This document shows positions 56,915 through 64,000 of a stretch of 64,000 bases of DNA, piece after piece. The notes under the pieces were generated by a model. The model worked only from the letters and a program-made list of their open reading frames with translations, was not told where the DNA came from and did no database searches. Origin of the DNA: Psychrobacter sp. APC 3281 (lineage in GTDB: Bacteria > Pseudomonadota > Gammaproteobacteria > Pseudomonadales > Moraxellaceae); assembly GCF_030407815.1 (NCBI RefSeq), contig NZ_JASDCS010000001.1, forward strand, positions 310,001-374,000. Direction: 5' to 3'. How positions within the stretch are numbered: the stretch's first letter is position 1; each line of letters starts with the position of its first letter. The position numbers and the translations under genes are program-made.

Positions 56915-57481
56915 TTACGTCCAACTTCCTTCTAATGATAGTAAATACTCTTTTTTATCTAGCCCGCCTGTATAACCACCGAGCTTACCGTCGCTGGCAA
57001 TCACTCGATGACAAGGAACAATAATGCTAAAAGGGTTTTTGCCATTGGCCTGCGCAACCGCACGGAATCCCTTTGGACTGTTGACACGCTGCGCGAGTGT
57101 GGCATAGCTGATGGTTTCGCCATACTCGATACCTTGTAGTGCCTGCCATACTCTTTTCTGGAACTCAGTACCCATAGAGAGGTCTAAAGGCAAATCCAAT
57201 GTCTTACGTTTACCATCAGCATAGTCTTTAAGTTGAAAAATCGTTTCTATTAATAATGCTTGAGCAGGTTCATTCATGCTTAGGCTATTTTTATCTATAA
57301 AGGTAAAGTCTTCGTCTGTCAGGCCATAGTACTTTTTAAGTTTGGGTACAGATTTTGAGCTATGCCATGAGTTACCTGCCAGCAGCCAGTTGGCTTCAAC
57401 GAGCATAGGCTGACCATGCCCATTGACACGAGCAATCAGTGTTAATCGATGTGACCCAAAGGCTGCTGTGGTAACTATCAT
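56915..57481 (-). CDS. ogt: methylated-DNA--protein-cysteine S-methyltransferase
   Basis: Suicide repair protein that transfers methyl groups from O6-methylguanine to itself. The active site is IIVPCHRVIASDG near residue 145, followed by LGGYTGGLDKK; the helix-turn-helix is GETISYATLAQRV. At 188 residues it is Ogt-like and lacks the Ada regulatory domain. I use the ATG at 57481, with GGAAG 8 bases before it; a TTG five codons upstream is less likely. It follows ftsY by 54 bases and may be transcribed with it. Confidence 0.94.
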   Translation of the reverse strand: MIVTTAAFGSHRLTLIARVNGHGQPMLVEANWLLAGNSWHSSKSVPKLKKYYGLTDEDFTFIDKNSLSMNEPAQALLIETIFQLKDYADGKRKTLDLPLDLSMGTEFQKRVWQALQGIEYGETISYATLAQRVNSPKGFRAVAQANGKNPFSIIVPCHRVIASDGKLGGYTGGLDKKEYLLSLEGSWT

Positions 57482-57535
57482 AGCGTCTACTTCCAAATTA
57501 TCTCAAAAATGATTTACCAATTAAAACTGGCTCTC

Positions 57536-58915
57536 TTATTCTTTATCGTCGGTCTCGAACAAAGCGGCGACAAATTGTTTCGGACTAAAAGAACGCAAGT
57601 CATCAATCGACTCACCCACACCGATATAGCGGATAGGCACATCTGTCGTTTCGGCAATATTAAATACCACACCACCTTTAGCAGTACCGTCTAGCTTAGT
57701 AATAGTAATACCTGTCAGTGGCACAACTTTATTAAACAGTTCGACTTGGTTGATAGCATTTTGACCCGTGCCAGCATCTAGCACAATCATACCTTCATGC
57801 GGGGCACTTGGATCCGCTTTACGCATGACACGTACGACTTTCTCCAACTCTGCCATTAAATGTGTCTTGTTTTGCAGACGTCCCGCAGTATCGGCGATAA
57901 GCACATCGATATTTTTTGCTTTGGCTGACTGCATTGCATCAAAAATGACAGAAGCGCTGTCAGAACCATGACCTTGAGCTACCACTGGAATATGATTGCG
58001 CTCGCCCCAAATCTGTAGCTGCTCAGTAGCTGCCGCACGGAACGTATCGCCCGCTGCCAGCATGACTGATTTGCCTTCACCTTGTAGGCGCTTGGCAAGC
58101 TTACCAATCGTTGTGGTTTTCCCTACGCCATTGACCCCTACTACCAATATAACAAACGGCTTTTTGCTAGTATCAATCACCAATGGCTCAACTTTTGGTG
58201 TAAGGATATCAACCAACTCACTTTGCAATGCTTTATATAGAGAGTGTGCATAGATCAAGTCACCACGATCTGTCTGCTCGGTGAGGCTCTTGATGATACG
58301 GTTCGTCGCGTTGACGCCAATATCGGCTACCAATAGCTGATCTTCAACTTCTTCTAATAGCTCGTCATCAATCTCTTTACCACCGATTAAGATACTGACC
58401 ATGCCTTCGGCTAAGTTTTTGCGTGACTTACTGAGGCCCGTTTTCATACGGTTGAACCAGCTGCCTTTCTTCTTATTTTCTTCAGTCTCTTGTGACTCTG
58501 TAGCAGGCTCTTTTGCAGTATCTGCCTGTACGTCGCTGTTAGCCACTGGGTTTACGCTTGGCGTATCACCTAACTGTTCTTGCAGCGGCATAGCGGGAAT
58601 AGTTGACGCAGCATTTGATTGACCTGTAGCGCCTGTCTCTGTAGCGCTTGAAAAGCTTTCAGAATTACCTTTAGGGACATTATGCTCTTCTGTCATAACA
58701 ATTGGCGTCGCTAAAGCAATATTGTCCGCAGCATCATTACTAGAGACGTCTTGGTTTACCATACTGTCCTTTTGCGGAGCAATATTTTCTATTTCATCAA
58801 TAATGGGCACAGATTGCACCGGTAGACTGGGTAAGGTAATATCATCGTCATCTAAGTCGTCAAGACCAGCATCAAGGTTAATGACTACGCGGTTGCTATT
58901 GTTTGGGTTGTTCAT
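57536..58915 (-). CDS. ftsY: signal recognition particle receptor FtsY
   Basis: GTPase receptor for SRP at the inner membrane. The NG domain is in the C-terminal 300 residues: G1 GVNGVGKTTTIGKLAK near residue 258, DTAGRLQNK near 345, TKLDGTAKGG near 410. The first 150 residues are acidic, Asp/Glu/Ser-rich and low in complexity, as in E. coli FtsY. It acts with Ffh and the 4.5S RNA encoded at 6.3-6.5 kb. In E. coli it precedes ftsE-ftsX; here it precedes ogt. Confidence 0.98.
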   Translation of the reverse strand: MNNPNNSNRVVINLDAGLDDLDDDDITLPSLPVQSVPIIDEIENIAPQKDSMVNQDVSSNDAADNIALATPIVMTEEHNVPKGNSESFSSATETGATGQSNAASTIPAMPLQEQLGDTPSVNPVANSDVQADTAKEPATESQETEENKKKGSWFNRMKTGLSKSRKNLAEGMVSILIGGKEIDDELLEEVEDQLLVADIGVNATNRIIKSLTEQTDRGDLIYAHSLYKALQSELVDILTPKVEPLVIDTSKKPFVILVVGVNGVGKTTTIGKLAKRLQGEGKSVMLAAGDTFRAAATEQLQIWGERNHIPVVAQGHGSDSASVIFDAMQSAKAKNIDVLIADTAGRLQNKTHLMAELEKVVRVMRKADPSAPHEGMIVLDAGTGQNAINQVELFNKVVPLTGITITKLDGTAKGGVVFNIAETTDVPIRYIGVGESIDDLRSFSPKQFVAALFETDDKE

Positions 58916-59209
58916 AAATTTGCCCTAAAAGTTATCACGATCAATTATTTGTTTATTGTTAATGGATTCATAGGTTGTCATCTGGCTACGAGCGACATGA
59001 CATCTAATTTTGACCTATTTTAGCATAATTCAAGTCATGCTCAGCCCTTACCCTATTAGACTATCGTCAAAATTTATCTGTTTAAAAAATCACTCGATGA
59101 TTTGAGAAAGTTTTGCTTAAGGTTTAGACACAAAATTCTGACCTGTTACTTGTCAGACTTCGCCTACTCTACCAAGACTTATTCGATAAAAACTTATTAG
59201 GAATCCGTT
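58916..59209. other. region between ftsY and the small lipoprotein gene
   Basis: 294 bases with promoters for both divergent genes. No further gene is supported. Confidence 0.4.
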
Positions 59210-59359
59210 ATGTCATTACTCTCTAAGCACTATAAGAAAATCAGCAGCATCAGTGTGGCTGTTTTATTAACGACGACTATATTGGTGACCGGTTGCACCA
59301 CGACGCAAGAGTTCAGACCAACTGCTAGTGTTATGGTTGGTGCCCAGACCTCTTTATAA
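59210..59359 (+). CDS. small lipoprotein of 49 residues
   Basis: Short frame with AGGA about 8 bases before the ATG. The N-terminus is basic (KHYKK), then a hydrophobic stretch (ISVAVLLTTTILVTGC) with a lipobox VTGC placing the lipid Cys at residue 29. The mature part is only 21 residues: CTTTQEFRPTASVMVGAQTS and a final Leu. It lies 65 bases before the M16 peptidase lipoprotein on the same strand. I do not recognise a characterised family; a surface or periplasmic role is inferred only from the lipobox. Confidence 0.7.
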   Translation: MSLLSKHYKKISSISVAVLLTTTILVTGCTTTQEFRPTASVMVGAQTSL

Positions 59360-59424
59360 TGTTTTCTATCGCTATGATTAGTATCTAATTCTTCTATTAT
59401 TATTTTATATAAGTAGACCATACC

Positions 59425-60921
59425 ATGCCATTGTCTTTACCTCTAGCAGCTGCACCATTACGCATGGCTTGTGCCTTAGCAGTAGCAGCGTCACTTACTG
59501 CGTGTCAAACCAACACGATGCCTACTAATTCTGCAACCGCGACAAGCTCAATCACAACAGATAGCTTGGCTCAAAACATATCAGATGAGAATAAAACAAG
59601 CAAAGACACAAAGCCGTCTGAGTTGACAATGGACATGTCAGGTCGACATGAATACCAATTAGAAAATGGTCTAAAAGTCGTCATAAAAGAAGACCACCGT
59701 GCCCCAGTCGCTATGACACAAATCTGGTACCAAGTGGGCTCGGCAGATGAGCCTCTTGATAAAGGTGGTATCTCTCATTTACTCGAGCACATGATGTTTA
59801 AGGGCACGACCAATGTCTCTAGTGATGATTATGAGCGGCTAATTGCTAAGTTTGGCGGCGTCAACAATGCCTTTACCAGTTATGACTATACAGGATACTA
59901 CGAGCTATTCCCTGCCAATCGTATGCCGTTAGCGCTGGAGCTTGAAGCAGATCGCATGAAAAACCTTATATTCGATGGCAAAGAATTTGCCAAAGAGCAT
60001 CAAGTGGTCATGGAAGAGCGCCGCCAACGTACTGATGACAATCCGCTTGCCAAAGCGTATGAGTCATTTCGTCTGCTGGCCTTACCTGATAGCCCAAAGG
60101 GTGAGTCTGTTATTGGGCCTATGAACGAGCTAGAATCGATCAAACTTTCAGATCTAAAAAACTGGTATAAGACATGGTATGCACCAAATAATGCAACGTT
60201 AGTCATCGTCGGCGACGTGCAACCACAAGAAGTACTTACTCAAGTCAAACGTTACTTTGGTGATTTAGAAAAAAGCAACCTACCCAAACGTACCTCTGTG
60301 ACTCAAAAAGGCTTCCGTGGTTATCAAAAGGTAGACTCTGAGCAAGCCGTTCAAGTGCCCGTTCTACTGATGGGTTACAACGTGCCAAGCCTTGCCACGG
60401 CAGGCACCAACAATGAAAAACAAGCTTATGCCCTTTCACTTGCGCAAGATGTGCTCGATGGCGGCTTATCTGCACGCTTAGAGAGTCGACTGATACGTGA
60501 GCAAGGTATATTGACGACGGTTGGTACTTCTTACGACTTGCTAGATCGCGGTGATGGGCTGTTTTTGATTCAAGCAACACCGCGTGAAGGCGTCAGCTTA
60601 GAGCAAGCACAACAAGCTATAACTTCGGAAATAGAAAAGCTAAAAACCGATCCTATTGCCGATGACGAGATCAGTCGCGCCAAGACCAATACGGTTACTG
60701 GTTTGATTTATGCGCAAGACAGCATGGAAGGACAGGCACGTATGATTGGCTCGTTACAATCTATCGGTCTAGATGACAGACTGCTTGCTAAGTTACCAGC
60801 TAAGCTCGACGGTATCAGTGTGGCTGACATTCAGGCTGCCAGCAAAAAATATTTGGTCAAAGACAACTTGACGGTGATGCATGTCGTGCCACCTAAAGAC
60901 AGTAAAACCCCAGCGAAATAG
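59425..60921 (+). CDS. M16-family zinc peptidase, active subunit (lipoprotein)
   Basis: Predicted lipoprotein of 498 residues: the lipobox LTAC gives Cys27. The inverted zinc motif is HLLEH at residues 118-122, with the distal Glu in LELEADRM near 197, so it should be catalytically active. A second M16 domain, without the motif, fills the C-terminal half. It pairs with the next gene, 67 bases downstream, as in two-gene M16 systems where the second protein completes the catalytic chamber. Likely function: degradation of peptides in the periplasm. Confidence 0.92.
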   Translation: MPLSLPLAAAPLRMACALAVAASLTACQTNTMPTNSATATSSITTDSLAQNISDENKTSKDTKPSELTMDMSGRHEYQLENGLKVVIKEDHRAPVAMTQIWYQVGSADEPLDKGGISHLLEHMMFKGTTNVSSDDYERLIAKFGGVNNAFTSYDYTGYYELFPANRMPLALELEADRMKNLIFDGKEFAKEHQVVMEERRQRTDDNPLAKAYESFRLLALPDSPKGESVIGPMNELESIKLSDLKNWYKTWYAPNNATLVIVGDVQPQEVLTQVKRYFGDLEKSNLPKRTSVTQKGFRGYQKVDSEQAVQVPVLLMGYNVPSLATAGTNNEKQAYALSLAQDVLDGGLSARLESRLIREQGILTTVGTSYDLLDRGDGLFLIQATPREGVSLEQAQQAITSEIEKLKTDPIADDEISRAKTNTVTGLIYAQDSMEGQARMIGSLQSIGLDDRLLAKLPAKLDGISVADIQAASKKYLVKDNLTVMHVVPPKDSKTPAK

Positions 60922-60988
60922 TCGCTGCCTATTATCAAACGTCTCATAAAAATGGCCATAGCACCGTATTCTTAATAAGAAGAAACTC

Positions 60989-62566
60989 ATGATTCAGAAT
61001 AAATACGACTCTAAAGCAAAACCAAAATCTTTTAAAACTGCTTCAGCCTCTATAAGAAGCACTATCGCATCTAAAAAGGGATCTTATCTCAGTGCTAGCG
61101 TAATTTTTGCTTTTGGTATCTTGGCTACTACTGCTCAAGCTGATACAACAGCTGCTGAAGATTACCGCTCACCTGCTGCAGTCGATGCAAGTGCGCCAAT
61201 TGCTGCTCTATCTAAACTGACCAGCTTAGCCGATGACAAACCTTTAAAAGTCACCGTACCGACCATTCAACAGTTTAAGACCAAGTCTGGCGTACCTGTT
61301 ATGTTTGTACAAACGACCACCTTGCCAATTGTCGATGTTGATTTGCGTTTTAATGCTGGTAGCGCGCGTGATGGTAGTATCAAAAAGGATGGTTTTGGTA
61401 TTGCGAATATGACAGCGACGATGCTCGAACAGGGCTCAAAAAGCCTAGATGAAAACGCATTTACGCGTGCAGTGGAAACGTTGGGCATCAATCTAAGCAG
61501 TAGCGCCTATAAGGACATGTTCATCGTTTCACTGCGTAGCCTATCTGATGATAAGCATCTCCTGCCAGCCATTGACTTAATGACACAGATGGTGAGTGAA
61601 CCTACCTTTGACGAGCAAGTTCTAGCTCGCAATAAAGCAAGACTGTTGGTAGGCCTGCAGCAACAAAAACAAGATCCTAATAGCTTAGCAAGTATCGCTT
61701 TCAACGAGGCTCTATATGGTACTCACCCTTACGCGCATCCATCAGTCGGCACACTAGAAAGCGTTCCTACGATTGAGAAGCAACAACTGATAGACTTTAA
61801 AAACAAATATCTAGTGGCAGCAAACGCATCTGTCGCTATGACCGGTAACCTGACATTAGCACAAGCCAAAAAACTGGCAGAAGACATCACTGCTAAATTG
61901 CCTACTGGCCAAGCTGCCACTGATTTACTTGAGCCGAAACCGCTTACCAAAGCGCAGCACGTTCATATTCCATTTCCAAGCACTCAAACCACTGTACTCA
62001 TGGGACAGCTGGGTAGTAAACGAGCTACCGACCCAATAGCACAGCAGCAGCAGACCAACTTTGCTGTTGGAAACGAAGTTATGGCAGGCAGTGACTTTAA
62101 TGCGCGACTAATGACGGAGGTAAGACAGAACCTTGGCTATACTTATGGTATCTCGGGGTCGATGAACCCAATGCTCTCTCGAGGTCCCTATCAGATTGGT
62201 TTTTCGACACGTAATGACAAGGCGCGTGCGGCTATTGATGCAAGTTTAGCGGTTATCAACGAAACGCTTGACAAAGGTATCACTAATGAGGAGATGCGCT
62301 TAACTACAGATAATTTGAAAAACAGCTTTCCGATGGGATTTGCAAGCAATGCAGGTATTAATGGCTTACTTGGAATGATGAATTTTTACCAATTGCCGAA
62401 TAATTACTTAGCTGACTATACCAATCGCATTGATCAAGTCACACTTTCAGAGGTCAATCAAACCATGCGAGATACGCTAAAACCTGATAACTTTTTGATA
62501 GTTACGGTTGGGCAAGAAGATCCGTGGAAAGAAAATAAAGCGGCAAAAAAAACCAGTAAGAAATAA
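60989..62566 (+). CDS. M16-family peptidase-like protein, non-catalytic subunit
   Basis: Exported protein of 525 residues with a signal region ending in TAQA near residue 51. The M16 fold is evident (DVDLRFNAGSARDG, NTATMLEQG-like region, LRSLSDDKHL, GYTYGISGSM), but the HxxEH motif is replaced by NMTATMLEQGSK, so zinc cannot bind in the usual way. It probably assembles with the preceding active lipoprotein. The C-terminus is Lys-rich. SD-like AAGAAG precedes the ATG. Confidence 0.9.
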   Translation: MIQNKYDSKAKPKSFKTASASIRSTIASKKGSYLSASVIFAFGILATTAQADTTAAEDYRSPAAVDASAPIAALSKLTSLADDKPLKVTVPTIQQFKTKSGVPVMFVQTTTLPIVDVDLRFNAGSARDGSIKKDGFGIANMTATMLEQGSKSLDENAFTRAVETLGINLSSSAYKDMFIVSLRSLSDDKHLLPAIDLMTQMVSEPTFDEQVLARNKARLLVGLQQQKQDPNSLASIAFNEALYGTHPYAHPSVGTLESVPTIEKQQLIDFKNKYLVAANASVAMTGNLTLAQAKKLAEDITAKLPTGQAATDLLEPKPLTKAQHVHIPFPSTQTTVLMGQLGSKRATDPIAQQQQTNFAVGNEVMAGSDFNARLMTEVRQNLGYTYGISGSMNPMLSRGPYQIGFSTRNDKARAAIDASLAVINETLDKGITNEEMRLTTDNLKNSFPMGFASNAGINGLLGMMNFYQLPNNYLADYTNRIDQVTLSEVNQTMRDTLKPDNFLIVTVGQEDPWKENKAAKKTSKK

Positions 62567-62716
62567 ATTGCTAGGAAGCGGTTTAAAGAAGATAAGGCCT
62601 ATTAATTTTGTGAACGTATTATGAGTGGTAAAAAATACTTCTCATAATGCGTCTATTTAAGTATTTTAATTACTATGATTTCTAAATAAAAAGCAGAACA
62701 TTCTTAATGCTTATTG

Positions 62717-63292
62717 TTAGGAATGCTTGGCATCAGAAATTTTTAGCGCAACATCATAGACAAAATGCTCAGGCTTATGGGTAGCCCCGTTATAGCTTAA
62801 ACGGATAACATGCTTATCATAAGACGTTACTTTATAATTACCATTGGCAAAGTTATGTAGCGTTGGCACAATTAATAGCGCTTCTATCTGACGGTTATCT
62901 ACTTTAACATTGAGGCGCTGACCCTCTCGCGGATATAAAAAATAATCACAGTAGTCATTTACCATGACCTCTGATATACGTTCGATAACCTGATTACCTG
63001 TTTCTTCTTGAATTAATTTTGGACAGACATCAGAGCGCTTAGAGGCTAAACGAGCGTAAGAATTCTTGATACTATCTTCTATCTCTTTAGAGCTTTGTAT
63101 ATGTCTATCAGCCTTATCCGTCACTATCATATTGTTTTCAGAGGACATCTCTGTACTACACGCATTAATCAATAATACCGACATAAGTACAGAAGTAAAC
63201 AAAGCGCCATACTTATAGTTCGAGTGCAAAAGACCTTGCTTCTCGTTATTTAATTTATGATAGCTTTTCATTGTCGAGCGCTGATTTTTCAT
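62717..63292 (-). CDS. lipoprotein of unknown function
   Basis: Protein of 191 residues, minus strand, converging with the M16 pair. A hydrophobic stretch followed by LINAC gives a lipobox with the lipid Cys at residue 45 (or 38 if translation begins at the Met eight codons in). The mature part has two Cys (VCPKL and NDYCDYF), which could form a disulfide, and a C-terminal beta-rich stretch. I do not recognise the family. Unusually long N-region before the hydrophobic part. Confidence 0.65.
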   Translation of the reverse strand: MKNQRSTMKSYHKLNNEKQGLLHSNYKYGALFTSVLMSVLLINACSTEMSSENNMIVTDKADRHIQSSKEIEDSIKNSYARLASKRSDVCPKLIQEETGNQVIERISEVMVNDYCDYFLYPREGQRLNVKVDNRQIEALLIVPTLHNFANGNYKVTSYDKHVIRLSYNGATHKPEHFVYDVALKISDAKHS

Positions 63293-63560
63293 AGTTTTCG
63301 CTTAAAGTAAATTTGGTGGTTTTCTTTATAAGCCATGAAAATATAAAGGCGATTGATAACACATATTATTAAAGCATAGTTTTTAAATACCAAACAAATT
63401 TTTAATGGACTCATGCGTCTAACCTATAAATCCTACCAAATAATTACAAAATTATTATTTTTAGTAAACACTAGAATAGTATATATAAAAATGAATATAT
63501 ATCTAGCGTTATCTCGGCTAACTTTATATTCATTTGAATTCTCAATTCTTGATAAGTCAA
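63293..63560. other. intergenic region
   Basis: 268 AT-rich bases between the lipoprotein and the M15 peptidase gene. No element recognised. Confidence 0.4.
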
Positions 63561-64000
63561 TTAATAGCGGCAAGAAGAGGAACTACTAGCGTGATTGAAC
63601 CCCCACTTACGATAACCATCCGTATCTAAATGGATAGCCCCTGTCGCATATAATCCTAAGCCAAAGTTATAAGGCTGTCCTTGATACTGCCAAAACTGGC
63701 ATAAGCCATCATGCATGGTACTCAAGCGCCATAAATTGTCTTCGTACTCAGGTACCCAGATATCCATAGCACTTGCATTCATATGCTTACTACCGTCTGC
63801 CCCGCCTGCACAATCATTCAAACCTGGGTTACGATATACCGAACGTATCTCACTACTAAGTGGTAAAATACCTTGGTTTTTCAACTCACTATAAAGGCGT
63901 AATGTTGGTACAATGTTAGACCATAGTTCTTGAGGTGGCAGTTGATAAGGCTCATATCCGCATTTACTCCAACTACGGGCAGTCGTCAGCAGTTGCGACA
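63561..64000 (-). CDS. M15-family (VanY/PF08291-like) peptidase, partial
   Basis: The frame runs off the window edge; only the C-terminal 146 residues or so are visible. The zinc site is recognisable: YRNPGLNDCAGGADGSKHMNAS, with His in SKHM and Asp in SAMDIW, and the second His in GAIHLDTDGY. This pattern (GYRxPxxN...SxHxxGxAxD...HxD) belongs to D-Ala-D-Ala or L-Ala-D-Glu carboxypeptidase-type murein hydrolases. The frame continues upstream of an internal Met (near 63884) with RSWSKCGYEPYQLPPQ, so that Met is not the start. The start is outside the window. Confidence 0.8.
   Translation of the reverse strand, partial: SQLLTTARSWSKCGYEPYQLPPQELWSNIVPTLRLYSELKNQGILPLSSEIRSVYRNPGLNDCAGGADGSKHMNASAMDIWVPEYEDNLWRLSTMHDGLCQFWQYQGQPYNFGLGLYATGAIHLDTDGYRKWGFNHASSSSSCRY

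Overview
The window is a chromosomal segment of a gammaproteobacterium that most resembles Psychrobacter (Moraxellaceae). This rests on the character of the proteins (glutamine synthetase, TrpGDC, MurB, paired large acyl-CoA dehydrogenases, the Gcr-type membrane protein), the moderately AT-rich DNA (an impression, not computed), a cold-shock gene and the separate trpG-trpD-trpC cluster. It is mostly housekeeping DNA. I see no insertion sequence, prophage, CRISPR array, rRNA or tRNA.

Layout. 0.2-9.9 kb: serC, a gene I read as a diverged DNA polymerase III psi subunit (holD), an M48 protease/LemA pair, the unannotated 4.5S SRP RNA gene (ffs), two exported proteins of unknown role and glnA. 10-15.4 kb: a long regulatory stretch with a sigma-54 promoter and two NtrC-like sites for glnA, then trpG-trpD-trpC, an Smr-domain protein and a DNA glycosylase. 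15.4-25.5 kb: an MscS channel, a BtuB-like TonB receptor behind a palindromic site, an SAH riboswitch controlling ahcY-metF, rsmE and a PAS-GGDEF-EAL protein. 26-34.5 kb: two paralogous acyl-CoA dehydrogenases, a multi-pass 'recombinase'-family membrane protein, a frameshifted small orphan gene and an SBF-like transporter. 34.6-44 kb: apaH, rsmA, a probably acquired transglutaminase-like gene, pdxA, dnaB, alr, argF and rpiA. 44-53.5 kb: ilvA, hslR, a low-molecular-weight phosphatase, murB-ydcF, ccoS with a DsbD_2/TauE-like membrane protein carrying a Met/His-rich tail, a DEAD-box helicase, a cold-shock protein and aroQ. 53.6-64 kb: an ABC1/UbiB kinase-like protein, a potassium channel with a zinc-ribbon tail, yebC, ogt, ftsY, a 49-residue lipoprotein, an M16 peptidase pair, another lipoprotein and a partial M15 peptidase.

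How the genes work together. The methyl cycle is represented by ahcY and metF under one S-adenosylhomocysteine-sensing leader. Nitrogen assimilation (glnA) carries the classical enhancer/sigma-54 layout. Amino-acid synthesis is spread over serC, trpGDC, argF, ilvA, aroQ and metF. Two parts of the SRP pathway are present: ffs (RNA) and ftsY (receptor). Envelope functions include alr, murB, the M15 and M16 peptidases, the MscS and potassium channels and several lipoproteins.

Most transcription units end in clear intrinsic terminators, many bidirectional between convergent genes. No obviously new multi-gene system was found. The items most worth checking are the holD candidate, the glnA enhancer array, the SAH riboswitch, the frameshifted orphan gene flanked by a repeated 13-mer, the metal-binding tail beside ccoS, and the foreign-looking transglutaminase gene inserted between pdxA and rsmA.
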